From: CAZYVU01 sp964651435
Lineage (GTDB): Bacteria > Desulfobacterota > Syntrophorhabdia > Syntrophorhabdales > CAYQXL01
Direction of reading: 5' to 3'
Assembly: GCA_964651435.1 (NCBI GenBank)
Contig: CAZYVU010000030.1
Location: 1 to 38,452 of the forward strand
Length of the DNA stretch: 38,452 nucleotides
Shown: piece after piece, positions 1 through 9,192 of the stretch
Layout: every line of letters begins with the position of its first letter
How positions within the stretch are numbered: position 1 is the stretch's first letter
The notes under the pieces: model-generated
The model's database searches: none
What the model was told of the DNA's origin: nothing
The model's input: only the letters and a program-made list of their open reading frames with translations
Made by a program: the position numbers and the translations under genes

Positions 1-103
1 GCCACGTGGAGGGGGTGTCGATGTCGGGGCGGCGGTAGTCGGGGCCAAGGGCGCATCCCGTGAGACAAAATATAAGGACTGCGATCGCGCCTTTGCTACG
101 CAT
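1..103 (-). CDS. NodT-family outer membrane efflux lipoprotein, N-terminus only
   Basis: Only the first 34 codons are present; the gene continues past the left edge. The translation starts MRSKGAIAVLIFCLTGC, a lipoprotein signal peptide with lipobox LTGC, followed by ALGPDYRRP. A lipobox followed by GPDY-x-RP is the usual start of NodT/OprM-type outer membrane factors, the TolC-like exit duct of tripartite pumps. The ATG lies inside the end of the upstream RND gene (8-nt overlap) and is preceded by a strong ribosome binding site, GGGAGG, five bases before it, which implies translational coupling. It is the last visible gene of the adaptor-RND-RND-OMF operon. The family call rests on a short stretch, but the context strongly supports it. 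Confidence 0.85.
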   Translation of the reverse strand, partial: MRSKGAIAVLIFCLTGCALGPDYRRPDIDTPSTW

Positions 104-3100
104 GGTTACCTCCCATATGTTGGCCTTCCCCTGCGTCCGGCAGGGTCCCCGGCGGGGCACCGGCCCCGGGTTTTCTGCGGCCTATCTTCTCTACGACATA
201 GAACGTGACGGGAATGAGGAATATGGCAATGCACGTTGCCGTCATCATCCCACCGATGACAGCGGTTCCCATGACTTGCCTGGACATCGCCCCGGCCCCT
301 CCGGCCACCGCCAGAGGCACGCAGCCCAGGATGAAGGCAAAGGAGGTCATGAGGATGGGCCTTAGTCGCAGGCGGGCACCGAAGAGCGCCGCGTCGATGA
401 GCGGGGTACCCTTTTCGTACTCCATCTTGGCAAACTCCACGATGAGTATGGCGTTTTTCGCCGCCAGACCGATGAGCATGATGAGGCCGATCTGGGCATA
501 AATATTGTTCTCCTGGCCCCGCACCAAAAGTCCCAGAAAAGCCCCCATGACGGCGATAGGGGTCCCGAGCAGCACGCTGAAGGGCAGGGACCAGCTCTCG
601 TACTGCGCTGCGAGGATGAGGAAGACGCAGAGGACGGAAAAGGCGAAAATGGCCGAGACCGGTATGCCTTCCTGGGCCTTCTTTTCCTGGTATGACATGC
701 CGAGGTAGTCGAAGCCCATTTCCCGAGGCATGGTCTGCGCAAAGGTTTCTTCCAGGGCCTTCATGGCCTGGCCCGAGCTGTACCCCGGTGCCGCGCTCCC
801 ATAGATCATGGCACTGCGGTATTGGTTGTACCTCACCGTAAACTCCGGTCCCGATGTATCTCTGGTAGACGCCACAGCGGCGAGGGGGACCATGTCGCCT
901 GTCTTGTTGCGGACATAGAACTGGCCAAGGCTTTCCGTCCTGGTGCGGTACTCCCCCTCGGCCTGGACATAGACCTGCCACTGCCGTCCGAACCGGTTGA
1001 AGTAGTTGACGAAGTAGCCGCCCATAAAGGCTTGCAGCGTCTGGTACACATCGTCAAGCTCTACGCCCTGCTTCAGCACCTTGTCCCGGTCCACGTTGAC
1101 GAAGACCTGAGGCACGGCTGGGCTGAAGGTCGTTGCAAGGGCGCTCAGCTCCGGCCGCTTGTGGGCAGCCTCGATGAACGTTTTTACATTCTTTGCGAGA
1201 AATGCAATATCCTTTCCGGAACGGTCCTCGAGCACAAAGGTAAATCCGCCGGACGTGCCTATGCCCGGGATGGCCGGAGGGGAAATGGGAAATCCGATGC
1301 CTTCGGGCAGTTGGGACATCTCCATATAGATCCGCTCCATAATGGCCTCATACTGTTCCTCCGGTTTCTTTCTCTTGGACCACTCCTCGAGGGTGATGAA
1401 GAAGAAACCGCTGTAGGTGTTGGCCACCTGGCTCAGGAGGTTGTATCCGGCCACAGACGTGCAGTGCTGAACGCCCGGCGTGCTGCGAACGATCTCCTCG
1501 ACCTTTTTCACCACCTCGTCGGTCCGCTGCAGCGATGCCGCAAAGGGAAGCTGAATGGCGGCGAACTGGTAGCCCTGGTCCTCTTCGGGCAGAAAACTGC
1601 CCGGAACGTGCTTACCCAACACGATGGCCAAGGCAGCCACAGCCCCGAGGATGATGAGGCTGATAACACTCTTCCGGATTGCAACGGCACAGAGGCCCAC
1701 GTACCCATCCGTAGAACGCTTAAAGAGGCGATTGAATCCGTCGTAAAAGCGCTGAAGCGGCCCCGTCTTCTGCGTCTTCGGCCGAAGCAGCAGGGCTGCC
1801 AAGGCAGGGCTGAGCGTCAGGGCGTTAAACGCAGAGATGAGGACCGAGATGGCGATAGTCACGGCAAACTGCTGGTAAAGCCGGCCGGTAATGCCCGGGA
1901 TAAAAGCGGTCGGAATGAAAACGGCGGCGAGAATGAGAGCAATGGCCACAACGGGCCCCGACACCTCTTCCATTGCTTTCACCGTCGCCTCCTTGGGCGA
2001 CAGCCCGCGCTCCATGTGGCCTTCAACGGCCTCAACCACCACAATCGCGTCATCGACGACGAGGCCTATGGCAAGCACGAGGCCGAAGAGCGAGAGGGTG
2101 TTGATCGAAAAGCCGAAGAGGGGGAAAAGGGCGAAGGTGCCCACAAGCGAGACCGGCACGGCACATAGGGGAATAAGCGTTGCCCTCCAGCCCTGGAGAA
2201 AGAGAAAGACAACGATGATGACCAGCAGCAGGGCTTCCAGGAGCGTCTCGACTATCTCCCTGATGCCCTCCTTGACGGCAAGCGTCGTGTCGAGACAGAC
2301 CGTATACTCGAGATCTTTAGGAAAGCGCTGTTTCCATTCTTCCATAAGCTTGGTTGCACGGTTCGCCGTATCGATGGCGTTCGAACCGGGAAGCTGATAG
2401 ACGGCAATGACGGCGGCAGGCTTACCGTTAAAGCGGCCCGTAATATTGTACGACTGGGCACCCAGTTCCACGCGGGCCACATCCTTCACCCTCAGGAGCT
2501 TGCCGTCAGGCAGGGCCCGGATCACGATCTCTCCGAATTCTTTTTCATGGACCAGCCTGCCAGGCGCTATGACGGTGTAGGTGAATTCCTGACCGGGAGG
2601 CGCGGGCTCCGCACCTATCTGACCCGAGGGGTTGACGGTGTTCTGGCTGTTTATGGCGTCGACTATCTCGGTCACCGTGACGCCGAGCTTGGCAAGCTGG
2701 TCCGGCTTCACCCAGAGCCGCATGGCGTACTGGCCGGCGCCAAAGATCTGCACCTGCCCAACGCCCTTGACGCGGGCAAGGGGATCATTGATATTGATGT
2801 AGGCGTAGTTGGACAGAAAAACTTGATCGTAGGTGCCCTGGGGTGAATAGATGGCAAAAACGATGAGCGGGCTGCTCTCCGATTTCTTCACCGTCACGCC
2901 CATGGCATTCACTTCCTCGGGCAACTGTGACGATGCCTGCCCGAACCGCATCTGCGTAAGGACCTCGTCGGTGTTCGGATCGGTACCCACATCAAAATCC
3001 ACCCGCAACTGCGTCTGGCCGTTGTTGGCGTTGATGGAATACATATAGATCATGTTGTCCACGCCGCTCATCTGCTGCTCGATGGGCGTTGCCACCGATT

Positions 3101-3275
3101 GTTCGAGAGTCAGGGCGTCTGCACCCGTATACGTGGCTTCGATAAGGATCTCAGGGGGAACGATATCGGGAAACTGGGCGACGGGCAGCCGGGCCATGGT
3201 CACGACACCGACGATGACCGTGATAATGGCGATGACCATGGCCACAATGGGCCGGTTTATAAAAAACTTGGACAT
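96..3275 (-). CDS. RND efflux permease, HAE1 (AcrB/MdtC-like), second of a tandem pair
   Basis: A 1059-residue inner-membrane proton-driven drug/solute exporter, full length for the HAE1 family. It starts MSKFFINRPIVAMVIAI, the standard first helix. TM4 carries the VVDDAIVVVE motif with the proton-relay pair at D408 and D409, and TM10 carries AAKNAILIVEF with K940, so the relay triad is intact. Two large periplasmic loops lie between TM1/TM2 and TM7/TM8. It follows the other RND gene by 39 nt and overlaps the outer membrane factor gene by 8 nt. It is a clear paralogue of its neighbour, with near-identical N-termini and the same coordinates for the relay residues. Tandem RND genes with one adaptor recall MdtABC, where the two permeases form a mixed trimer; that mixing is inference here. 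Substrate is unknown. Confidence 0.96.
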   Translation of the reverse strand: MSKFFINRPIVAMVIAIITVIVGVVTMARLPVAQFPDIVPPEILIEATYTGADALTLEQSVATPIEQQMSGVDNMIYMYSINANNGQTQLRVDFDVGTDPNTDEVLTQMRFGQASSQLPEEVNAMGVTVKKSESSPLIVFAIYSPQGTYDQVFLSNYAYININDPLARVKGVGQVQIFGAGQYAMRLWVKPDQLAKLGVTVTEIVDAINSQNTVNPSGQIGAEPAPPGQEFTYTVIAPGRLVHEKEFGEIVIRALPDGKLLRVKDVARVELGAQSYNITGRFNGKPAAVIAVYQLPGSNAIDTANRATKLMEEWKQRFPKDLEYTVCLDTTLAVKEGIREIVETLLEALLLVIIVVFLFLQGWRATLIPLCAVPVSLVGTFALFPLFGFSINTLSLFGLVLAIGLVVDDAIVVVEAVEGHMERGLSPKEATVKAMEEVSGPVVAIALILAAVFIPTAFIPGITGRLYQQFAVTIAISVLISAFNALTLSPALAALLLRPKTQKTGPLQRFYDGFNRLFKRSTDGYVGLCAVAIRKSVISLIILGAVAALAIVLGKHVPGSFLPEEDQGYQFAAIQLPFAASLQRTDEVVKKVEEIVRSTPGVQHCTSVAGYNLLSQVANTYSGFFFITLEEWSKRKKPEEQYEAIMERIYMEMSQLPEGIGFPISPPAIPGIGTSGGFTFVLEDRSGKDIAFLAKNVKTFIEAAHKRPELSALATTFSPAVPQVFVNVDRDKVLKQGVELDDVYQTLQAFMGGYFVNYFNRFGRQWQVYVQAEGEYRTRTESLGQFYVRNKTGDMVPLAAVASTRDTSGPEFTVRYNQYRSAMIYGSAAPGYSSGQAMKALEETFAQTMPREMGFDYLGMSYQEKKAQEGIPVSAIFAFSVLCVFLILAAQYESWSLPFSVLLGTPIAVMGAFLGLLVRGQENNIYAQIGLIMLIGLAAKNAILIVEFAKMEYEKGTPLIDAALFGARLRLRPILMTSFAFILGCVPLAVAGGAGAMSRQVMGTAVIGGMMTATCIAIFLIPVTFYVVEKIGRRKPGAGAPPGTLPDAGEGQHMGGNHA

Positions 3276-3314
3276 CGTCTGGTTACGTACCCCCCGACCT
3301 TCTCGTCGTGCCCG

Positions 3315-6300
3315 TCACTGCGCCGGCCTCCCCTCGGAAGAGGCAGGTTCGACATTGGCTAAGGCCCCCGCATCCCGAGCCTCCTTCCTATGGGCAAGCT
3401 TCTCTACCACATAAAACGTAACGGGGATGAGGAATACGGCAATAAGTGTAGCCGCCAGCATCCCCCCAATGACAACAGTGCCGAGGATTTGTCGTGAGCT
3501 GGCCCCGGAACCGGAGGCGATGGCCAGGGGGACGGTGCCGAGGATAAATGCGAAAGCCGTCATAAGGATAGGTCTCAGCCTGATCCTCGCTCCTTCCAGG
3601 GCGGCCTCGACGATGGGCCTGCCCTCTTCGTACTTCGCCTTGGCAAATTCCACGATGAGAATGGCATTCTTCGCCGCCAGACCGATGAGCATAACAAGAC
3701 CGATCTGCGCATAGACGTTATTTTCCATGGATCTCACCCAAAGACCGGCAAAGGCACCGAAGACGGCGATCGGCGTCCCGAGGAGGACGCTGAAGGGCAG
3801 GGACCAGCTCTCGTACTGCGCCGCGAGAATAAGAAAGACAAAGAGAAGCGAAAGCCCGAAGATGGCCGAAGCGGGCACCCCTTCCGCCGCCACTTTCTGC
3901 TGATAGGACATGCCCATGTAGTCGAACCCCATCTCGGAGGGCATGGTGTCCTTAAAGATCTCTTCGAGGGCCCCCATAGCCTGGCTGCTGCTGAACCCCG
4001 GTGCCGGTATAACATTTATCTGAGAAGCGCGGTACTCGTTGTACCGAAGCGTAAACTCCGGCCCCGTAGTCCGTTGAATCGTAACGAGTGAGGACAGGGG
4101 GACCATCTGATCGTACTTGTTGCGCACATAAAACTGGCCCATGTTCTCCGCCCGGGTCCGGTATTCACCATCAGCCAGGATGTAGACCTGCCATTGGCGC
4201 CCGAAACGGTTGAAATAGTTGACGAAAGGGCCGCCCATGAAGGATTGGAGCGTCTGGAAGAGGTCGGAAAGGTTGATCCCTTGCTTAACGGCCTTATCCC
4301 GGTCCACACTGGCATACATCTGCGGCACCGACGGATAGAACGAGGTCGTTGCTGAGGCGAATTCAGGCCTTTTTCTCGCTGCGTCGAGAAACTTTTTCGT
4401 GTTTTCGGCCAGAAAGTCAATTCCTTTGCCGCCCCGGTCCTCGAGCATAAAGGTGATGCCGCCGGAGGTGCCGATGCCGGGAATGGCGGGCGGAGAAAAG
4501 GCAAAGGCCTCTGTCGAGGGAAGCTTCGCCAGCTCCCTGTTAACGTTCGCCATAATGGCCGCATACTTTTCCTCCGCCTTTCTCCTCTCATGCCATGGCT
4601 TGAGGGTAACGGAGAAGTACGCATTATAGGTCGTGTTGACCTGACTCAGAATGCTGTACCCGACGATCGTGTTGAACACTTCCACGCCCGGTGTCTTTCG
4701 CAGAATGTCTTCAATCTGCTTGCATGTCGCGTCGAGGCGCTGAAGCGATGATGCTTCGGGAAGCTGAACATCGAGATAAAAGTAACCCTGGTCCTCCTCC
4801 GGCAGAAAGCCGCTGGGCAACTTGGCGCCGAAGAGGCCCACCGCCACGACGACCACGGCCAGGAACACCAGCGCCCGGCCCGACTTCTTGATCAGGTGGC
4901 CGCAGATACCGACGTATCCATCCGTTGCACGGGCAAACCACCGGTTAAACCCTCCGAAAAACTTGCCCAGAATGCCCCGAGACTCCTTCCTGGGTCTCAG
5001 CAGCATGGCCGCAAGGGCCGGGCTCAGCGTCAGGGCGTTGAAGGCCGAGATGAGCATGGATATTGCAATCGTGACCGCAAACTGCTGGTAAAGCCTGCCG
5101 GTGATGCCGGGAATGAAGGCAGTCGGGATGAAGACGGCGGCGAGAATGAGGGCGATGGCCACAACGGGCCCCGAGACCTCCTCCATCGCTTTGAGCGTGG
5201 CCTCCTTGGGGGACATGCCCTCTTCAATATGTTTTTCCACGGCCTCGACGACGACAATGGCATCGTCGACGACAAGACCAATGGCCAGAACGAGGCCGAA
5301 GAGCGACAGCGTGTTGATGGAAAATCCCAGGAGGGGAAAGACGGCAAAGGTACCTATCAGAGAGACGGGTACGGCCACCAGGGGGATAAGGGTCGCCCGC
5401 CAGCCCTGGAGGAAGAGGAAGACAACGAGGATGACAAGTATGACCGCTTCCCAGAGGGTATCGACGATCTCGTTGATGCCTTCTGTGACTGCCAGCGTCG
5501 TGTCCAGCGACACGCGGTAGTCGAGGTCCTCCGGAAACCGCTGTTTCATTTCCTCCAACAGTTTTTTTACGCCCTTGGCCGCTTCAATGGCGTTGGAGCC
5601 GGGAAGCTGGTAAACAGCCAGAATGGCCCCCGGGGCCCCATTCATCCTGCCGATGATATTGTACATCTGGGCTCCCAGCTCAACGCGGGCCACGTCTTTA
5701 ACGCGGACGATGGAACCGTCAGGCTTGGCACGCACCACGATATCGCCGAATTCCTTCTCCGTTACCAGTCTGCCCTGGGTTCTCAGGGTATACGTGAATT
5801 CCTGCCCCTTGGGAACCGGCTCGGCCCCCACCTGGCCGATGGGATTCACCCTGTTCTGAGAATTGAGCGCCGCCCAGATCTCCGGAGCCGTTATCTGGAG
5901 CTTGGCAAGCTGATCGGGTTTAAGCCAGAGACGCATGGCATACTGCCCGGCACCGAAGATCTGCACCTGCCCAACGCCTGTGCTGCGCGACAGAGGGTCG
6001 TTGATGTTGATGTACGCGTAGTTGGCAAGAAAGGTTGCGTCATAGGTGCCCTTGGGGGAGTAAAGGGTGATGAGCATGAGCGGACTGGAGAGAGATTTGG
6101 GGTTGGTAATGCCGTAGCTCCTGACGCTCTGCGGCAACTGGCTTTGGGCCTGCTGCTGGCGCATCTGTGTAAGCACCTGATCGATGTTGGGGTCCGTTGC
6201 CACGTCAAAGGCCACCCTCAAGGTCATCTGGCCGTTGTTGGCGTTTATCGAATACATGTAAAGCATGTTGTCGACGCCGTTGATCTGCTGCTCAAGCGGC

Positions 6301-6488
6301 GTTGCCACGGACTGCTCCACCGTCAGCGCATCGGCCCCGAGGAATGTAGTCTGGACTTGGATTTCAGGCGGTACGATGTTGGGAAACTGGGCGACAGGGA
6401 GCCTGAACATTGCCACTATACCTATGATGACCATAAGAATGGCGATGACCATGGCCACGATAGGACGCCTGATAAAAAACTTGGACAT
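3315..6488 (-). CDS. RND efflux permease, HAE1 (AcrB/MdtB-like), first of a tandem pair
   Basis: A 1057-residue permease starting MSKFFIRRPIVAMVIAI. The relay residues D408, D409 (GLVVDDAIVVVEAVE) and K940 (AAKNAILIVEFAKA) are all present, so it should be active in proton coupling. Two periplasmic porter/docking regions and twelve predicted helices match AcrB. It begins five nt after the adaptor gene, whose last codons contain the GAGG ribosome binding sequence, so the two are translationally linked. The C-terminal tail (after VVEKLAHRKEARD) differs from that of the downstream paralogue. The pair looks like a duplication followed by divergence in the periplasmic loops. Substrate cannot be read from sequence. 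Confidence 0.96.
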   Translation of the reverse strand: MSKFFIRRPIVAMVIAILMVIIGIVAMFRLPVAQFPNIVPPEIQVQTTFLGADALTVEQSVATPLEQQINGVDNMLYMYSINANNGQMTLRVAFDVATDPNIDQVLTQMRQQQAQSQLPQSVRSYGITNPKSLSSPLMLITLYSPKGTYDATFLANYAYININDPLSRSTGVGQVQIFGAGQYAMRLWLKPDQLAKLQITAPEIWAALNSQNRVNPIGQVGAEPVPKGQEFTYTLRTQGRLVTEKEFGDIVVRAKPDGSIVRVKDVARVELGAQMYNIIGRMNGAPGAILAVYQLPGSNAIEAAKGVKKLLEEMKQRFPEDLDYRVSLDTTLAVTEGINEIVDTLWEAVILVILVVFLFLQGWRATLIPLVAVPVSLIGTFAVFPLLGFSINTLSLFGLVLAIGLVVDDAIVVVEAVEKHIEEGMSPKEATLKAMEEVSGPVVAIALILAAVFIPTAFIPGITGRLYQQFAVTIAISMLISAFNALTLSPALAAMLLRPRKESRGILGKFFGGFNRWFARATDGYVGICGHLIKKSGRALVFLAVVVVAVGLFGAKLPSGFLPEEDQGYFYLDVQLPEASSLQRLDATCKQIEDILRKTPGVEVFNTIVGYSILSQVNTTYNAYFSVTLKPWHERRKAEEKYAAIMANVNRELAKLPSTEAFAFSPPAIPGIGTSGGITFMLEDRGGKGIDFLAENTKKFLDAARKRPEFASATTSFYPSVPQMYASVDRDKAVKQGINLSDLFQTLQSFMGGPFVNYFNRFGRQWQVYILADGEYRTRAENMGQFYVRNKYDQMVPLSSLVTIQRTTGPEFTLRYNEYRASQINVIPAPGFSSSQAMGALEEIFKDTMPSEMGFDYMGMSYQQKVAAEGVPASAIFGLSLLFVFLILAAQYESWSLPFSVLLGTPIAVFGAFAGLWVRSMENNVYAQIGLVMLIGLAAKNAILIVEFAKAKYEEGRPIVEAALEGARIRLRPILMTAFAFILGTVPLAIASGSGASSRQILGTVVIGGMLAATLIAVFLIPVTFYVVEKLAHRKEARDAGALANVEPASSEGRPAQ

Positions 6489-6493
6489 GCGGC

Positions 6494-7729
6494 CTACCTC
6501 TTGGCCGGTGCTGCTTGGGCGGCAGGCTCTGCCGGCTTGGCCTCGGCCTTGGAGGGCGCCTCGGGTTTGGCCCCGGCCTTAGGGTCGAAGGGCTTGACCT
6601 TCACGGTCATGCCTTGCCTCGCCTTCTGAACACCCTCGGCAACGACCCGCTCACCGGGCTTAAGCCCCTGTTCGATGACCCAAAGGCTATCGACGCGCTC
6701 GGCGACTTTCACGGGCCTGATGTCCACCTTGCTATCCGGCCCCACCACGGCTACCTGGTAGCTTCCCTGGAGCTCCGTTACTGCACGCTGGGGCACAAGG
6801 AGGGCGCCCTTTTTCGTCTTAATGAGGGCCCTCACTTTTCCAAACTGACCGGGGCGGAGGAGGTTTCCGGGGTTTTTGAAGAGTGCGGCCACCTTTATCG
6901 TGCCGGTCTTGACGTCCACTTGGCGGTCGGCTATAGCAAGCCTCCCTGCGTGCGGAAAGGTGGTGCCGTCGGTGAGGATGAGGTAAAGGGGCATCTTTTC
7001 GAAATCTTCATCCTTCACCTCTTTCGCCTGCAGATACTCCTGCTCGCTGACGTTGATATACACCTTAATGGGGTTGACCGTCGATACGGCCGTCAGCTCC
7101 TCCAGGGCACCGGGGCCTACCAGATCTCCGACCTGGGCCTTGGCAATACCCGCGATGCCGTCAATGAGAGAGACGACCTTGGTAAAACCAAGGTTGAGCT
7201 GGGCCTTCTCCACCGATGCCTGTGACGCCTCCACCTGGGCCCTGGCCGACAGCTCCGAGCCCACATGGTCGTCGAGGTCTTTCTTGCTTACCGCGTTCTG
7301 CTCTGCCAAAGGTTTGATGCGGGCCAGGTTTGCCTTGGCCGTCTGCCACAAGGCCTCGCTTCGGGCCAGATCAGCCTTGGCCTGATTGAGGGCGGCCTGG
7401 AAGGGCCTTGGATCGATTTCAAAGAGCGCCTGGCCCTTCTTGACGAAATCGCCCTCGTGATAATTCTGCTTGATCAGGTAACCCTGGACCTGCGCCCGAA
7501 TAGTTGCATTGACCAGACCGTCTGTTGTGCCCACCCACTCCGCATAGACAGGAACGTCCTTCTGGATCACGTCGAGCACCTCGACTATGGGCGGTCCCTC
7601 TTTGGGCTGTTCGCTCGTTCCACAACCTGCGAGAACAAGGGCCAGCAGAAGCACCGGAAGCAAAAGGCAGATCTTCGAGAGGGCAAGGTTCGATTCCTGC
7701 AAAGATGGATGCTTTCCCTTTCTCTTCAC
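6494..7729 (-). CDS. RND periplasmic adaptor (membrane fusion protein), lipoprotein
   Basis: A 411-residue adaptor of the AcrA/MexA type that bridges RND permease and outer membrane factor. A GTG start is preceded by AAGGGG. The signal peptide ends with the lipobox LAGC (LLLALVLAGCGTSEQP), so it should be lipid-anchored. A lipoyl/barrel-sandwich half begins near DVPVYAEWVGTTDG, an alpha-helical hairpin covers roughly residues 110-180, and the second lipoyl half and beta-barrel follow. The last ~35 residues are a low-complexity K/A/P/E-rich tail (KAGAKPEAPSKAEAKPAEP) that is not part of the family core. It is the first gene of the operon, with a candidate sigma70 promoter about 100 nt upstream. 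No local transcriptional regulator is visible next to it. Confidence 0.95.
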   Translation of the reverse strand: MKRKGKHPSLQESNLALSKICLLLPVLLLALVLAGCGTSEQPKEGPPIVEVLDVIQKDVPVYAEWVGTTDGLVNATIRAQVQGYLIKQNYHEGDFVKKGQALFEIDPRPFQAALNQAKADLARSEALWQTAKANLARIKPLAEQNAVSKKDLDDHVGSELSARAQVEASQASVEKAQLNLGFTKVVSLIDGIAGIAKAQVGDLVGPGALEELTAVSTVNPIKVYINVSEQEYLQAKEVKDEDFEKMPLYLILTDGTTFPHAGRLAIADRQVDVKTGTIKVAALFKNPGNLLRPGQFGKVRALIKTKKGALLVPQRAVTELQGSYQVAVVGPDSKVDIRPVKVAERVDSLWVIEQGLKPGERVVAEGVQKARQGMTVKVKPFDPKAGAKPEAPSKAEAKPAEPAAQAAPAKR

Positions 7730-7829
7730 GTTATCCCCTTCTCAGTCAAAAAAGATTGATGCGTCCGCAAAGCAACGTTTCGGCAGGACGATCGGCGGTG
7801 TGTACCCTCCCGCCCTTCGCATCGCGTTC

Positions 7830-7857
7830 AGTATACAATAGAGCGGCCCGTTCGCAA
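7830..7857 (-). promoter_or_regulatory. Candidate sigma70 promoter of the RND efflux operon
   Basis: Reading leftward, a -35 box TTGCGA (7852-7857) and a -10 box TATACT (7830-7835) are separated by 16 nt. The -10 matches the consensus at five of six bases. The predicted start of transcription near 7823 leaves a leader of about 95 nt before the adaptor GTG. No obvious operator palindrome was seen in that leader. Confidence 0.5.
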
Positions 7858-7950
7858 AAGACTTCTCTTGAGCTAAATACACTTAATATGCAAATTGTAT
7901 CCGGACTGGGCGGTATTTGTGCTGGACGAGGCTACCGGGTATCGTACAGA

Positions 7951-7979
7951 TTGACATTTCGAAAGCTTTTCCATATCAT
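7951..7979 (+). promoter_or_regulatory. Candidate sigma70 promoter of the mla operon
   Basis: A perfect -35 box TTGACA (7951-7956), a 17-nt spacer and a -10 box TATCAT (7974-7979, five of six). It is the best-matching promoter in the window. Its -10 overlaps the TTG proposed as the start codon of mlaE, so either translation begins further downstream or transcription starts elsewhere. Confidence 0.55.
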
Positions 7980-9175
7980 TGTCATTTATTCGACGACTTG
8001 ACCGGGGGTCAGCGATTCGGACGGTTGCGGACGACACAAACGGTTCCCCACGCCCTGCGTACACCATCAACCCATCGGAAGCGGGCACAGTGGTGCTGCG
8101 CCTTGAGGGCGATTGGCAACTCGGACCCTCGTTGCCGGCCCCGGATGATCTCAAGAAGCAACTTGCCGATTCGACGGGCATAGCCCGCCTGCTTTTTGAG
8201 ACAGAGCGGCTCGGTGCCTGGGACAGCGGTCTTCTTGCCTTTCTTCTCAGAGTCAGCGAACAATGCAGCGCAAGCGGCATAGCCGTCGACCCTGCGGGCC
8301 TGCCGGCGGGCATGCAAAGGCTGCTTAGCCTGGCCACAGCAGTGCCGGAGAGGCAGGACGCCCGGCGAGACCGGAAAAGGGTAGGTATCGCCGAGCGGGT
8401 TGGTGAGGGCACCCTCAGGTGGTGGCAGGCCAACGTGGAGGCCTTTGCCTTCCTGGGCGAGCTGTTTCTTGCCTTTCTCAGGGTCCTTCGGGGCAGGATT
8501 CGGTTCCGGCTGTCCGATCTTATGCTCATCCTGCAGGATTGCAGCGCCAACGCCCTCCCCATAGTTTCGCTCATAAGCCTTCTCGTCGGCCTCATTCTTG
8601 CCTTTGTAGGTGCTATACAGCTCCGTCTTTTCGGAGCCCAAATCTATGTTGCCGACCTTGTGGGAATCGCCATGACCCGGGCCATGGGGGCAATCATGAC
8701 GGGCATCATTATGGCCGGCCGTACGGGGGCATCCTTTGCCGCCCGTATCGGCACAATGCAGGTCAACGAGGAGATAGACGCCCTGAAGACAACGGGCATT
8801 CCGCCCATGGATTTTCTTGTGGTGCCTCGCGTCATAGCCATGTCGATCATGATGCCCCTGCTTACCCTCTACGCGGATTTCATGGGCATCCTGGGAGGCC
8901 TCATCGTCGGCACACTCGGCCTCGGCGTAAATCCACTGGAATTCCTCAACCGCCTTACTGAGGCCGTCACGTTGACCCATATCTCAATCGGCATTGTCAG
9001 CGGTTTTATTTTTGGCATCATCATTTCGGTGGCAGGCTGCCTCAGGGGGGTCCAATGCGGACGAAGCGCCTCGGCCGTGGGCGACGCGACCACGTCGGCC
9101 GTCGTAACAAGCATCGTCTGCATTGTCATCGCCACGGCCGCCATCGTGGTGGTGTGCGACATTCTGGGGATATAG
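7979..9175 (+). CDS. mlaE: MlaE-type lipid ABC transporter permease with N-terminal STAS domain
   Basis: A 398-residue fusion. Residues ~35-110 form a STAS-like domain (VVLRLEGDWQLG, LLFETERLGAWDSGLLAFL), the role played by separate MlaB in E. coli. Residues ~150-398 are the MlaE permease with 5-6 membrane segments; DLVGIAMTRAMGAIMTGIIMAGRTG and the EEIDALKTTGI amphipathic stretch are family hallmarks. It pairs with the ATPase and MCE protein just downstream to move phospholipids between inner and outer membranes. Start uncertain: the only conventional in-frame start before the STAS domain is TTG 7979, which collides with a strong promoter -10 box; the next in-frame candidates are GTG 8090 and 8093. 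The first ~25 codons use CGA, TCA and ATT unlike the rest, which also suggests a later start. Confidence 0.93.
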   Translation: MSFIRRLDRGSAIRTVADDTNGSPRPAYTINPSEAGTVVLRLEGDWQLGPSLPAPDDLKKQLADSTGIARLLFETERLGAWDSGLLAFLLRVSEQCSASGIAVDPAGLPAGMQRLLSLATAVPERQDARRDRKRVGIAERVGEGTLRWWQANVEAFAFLGELFLAFLRVLRGRIRFRLSDLMLILQDCSANALPIVSLISLLVGLILAFVGAIQLRLFGAQIYVADLVGIAMTRAMGAIMTGIIMAGRTGASFAARIGTMQVNEEIDALKTTGIPPMDFLVVPRVIAMSIMMPLLTLYADFMGILGGLIVGTLGLGVNPLEFLNRLTEAVTLTHISIGIVSGFIFGIIISVAGCLRGVQCGRSASAVGDATTSAVVTSIVCIVIATAAIVVVCDILGI

Positions 9176-9192
9176 ACGGAAACAGGTGAGCC

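Noticed and set aside
822..2168. A 448-codon plus-strand open frame opposite the second RND permease
   Set aside because: It is the antisense of a clear RND gene; its translation is rich in H, R and G with no family character. GC-rich genes commonly leave such frames open.
96..6488. The two RND genes as a large direct repeat or assembly duplication
   Set aside because: They share stretches of near-identical DNA, but differ throughout the periplasmic regions and have different tails, so they are diverged paralogues and not an artefact.
4896..6629. A 577-codon plus-strand open frame opposite the first RND permease and the end of the adaptor
   Set aside because: It crosses two real genes and their junction, and the translation (runs of D, G, H and R) is typical antisense shadow.
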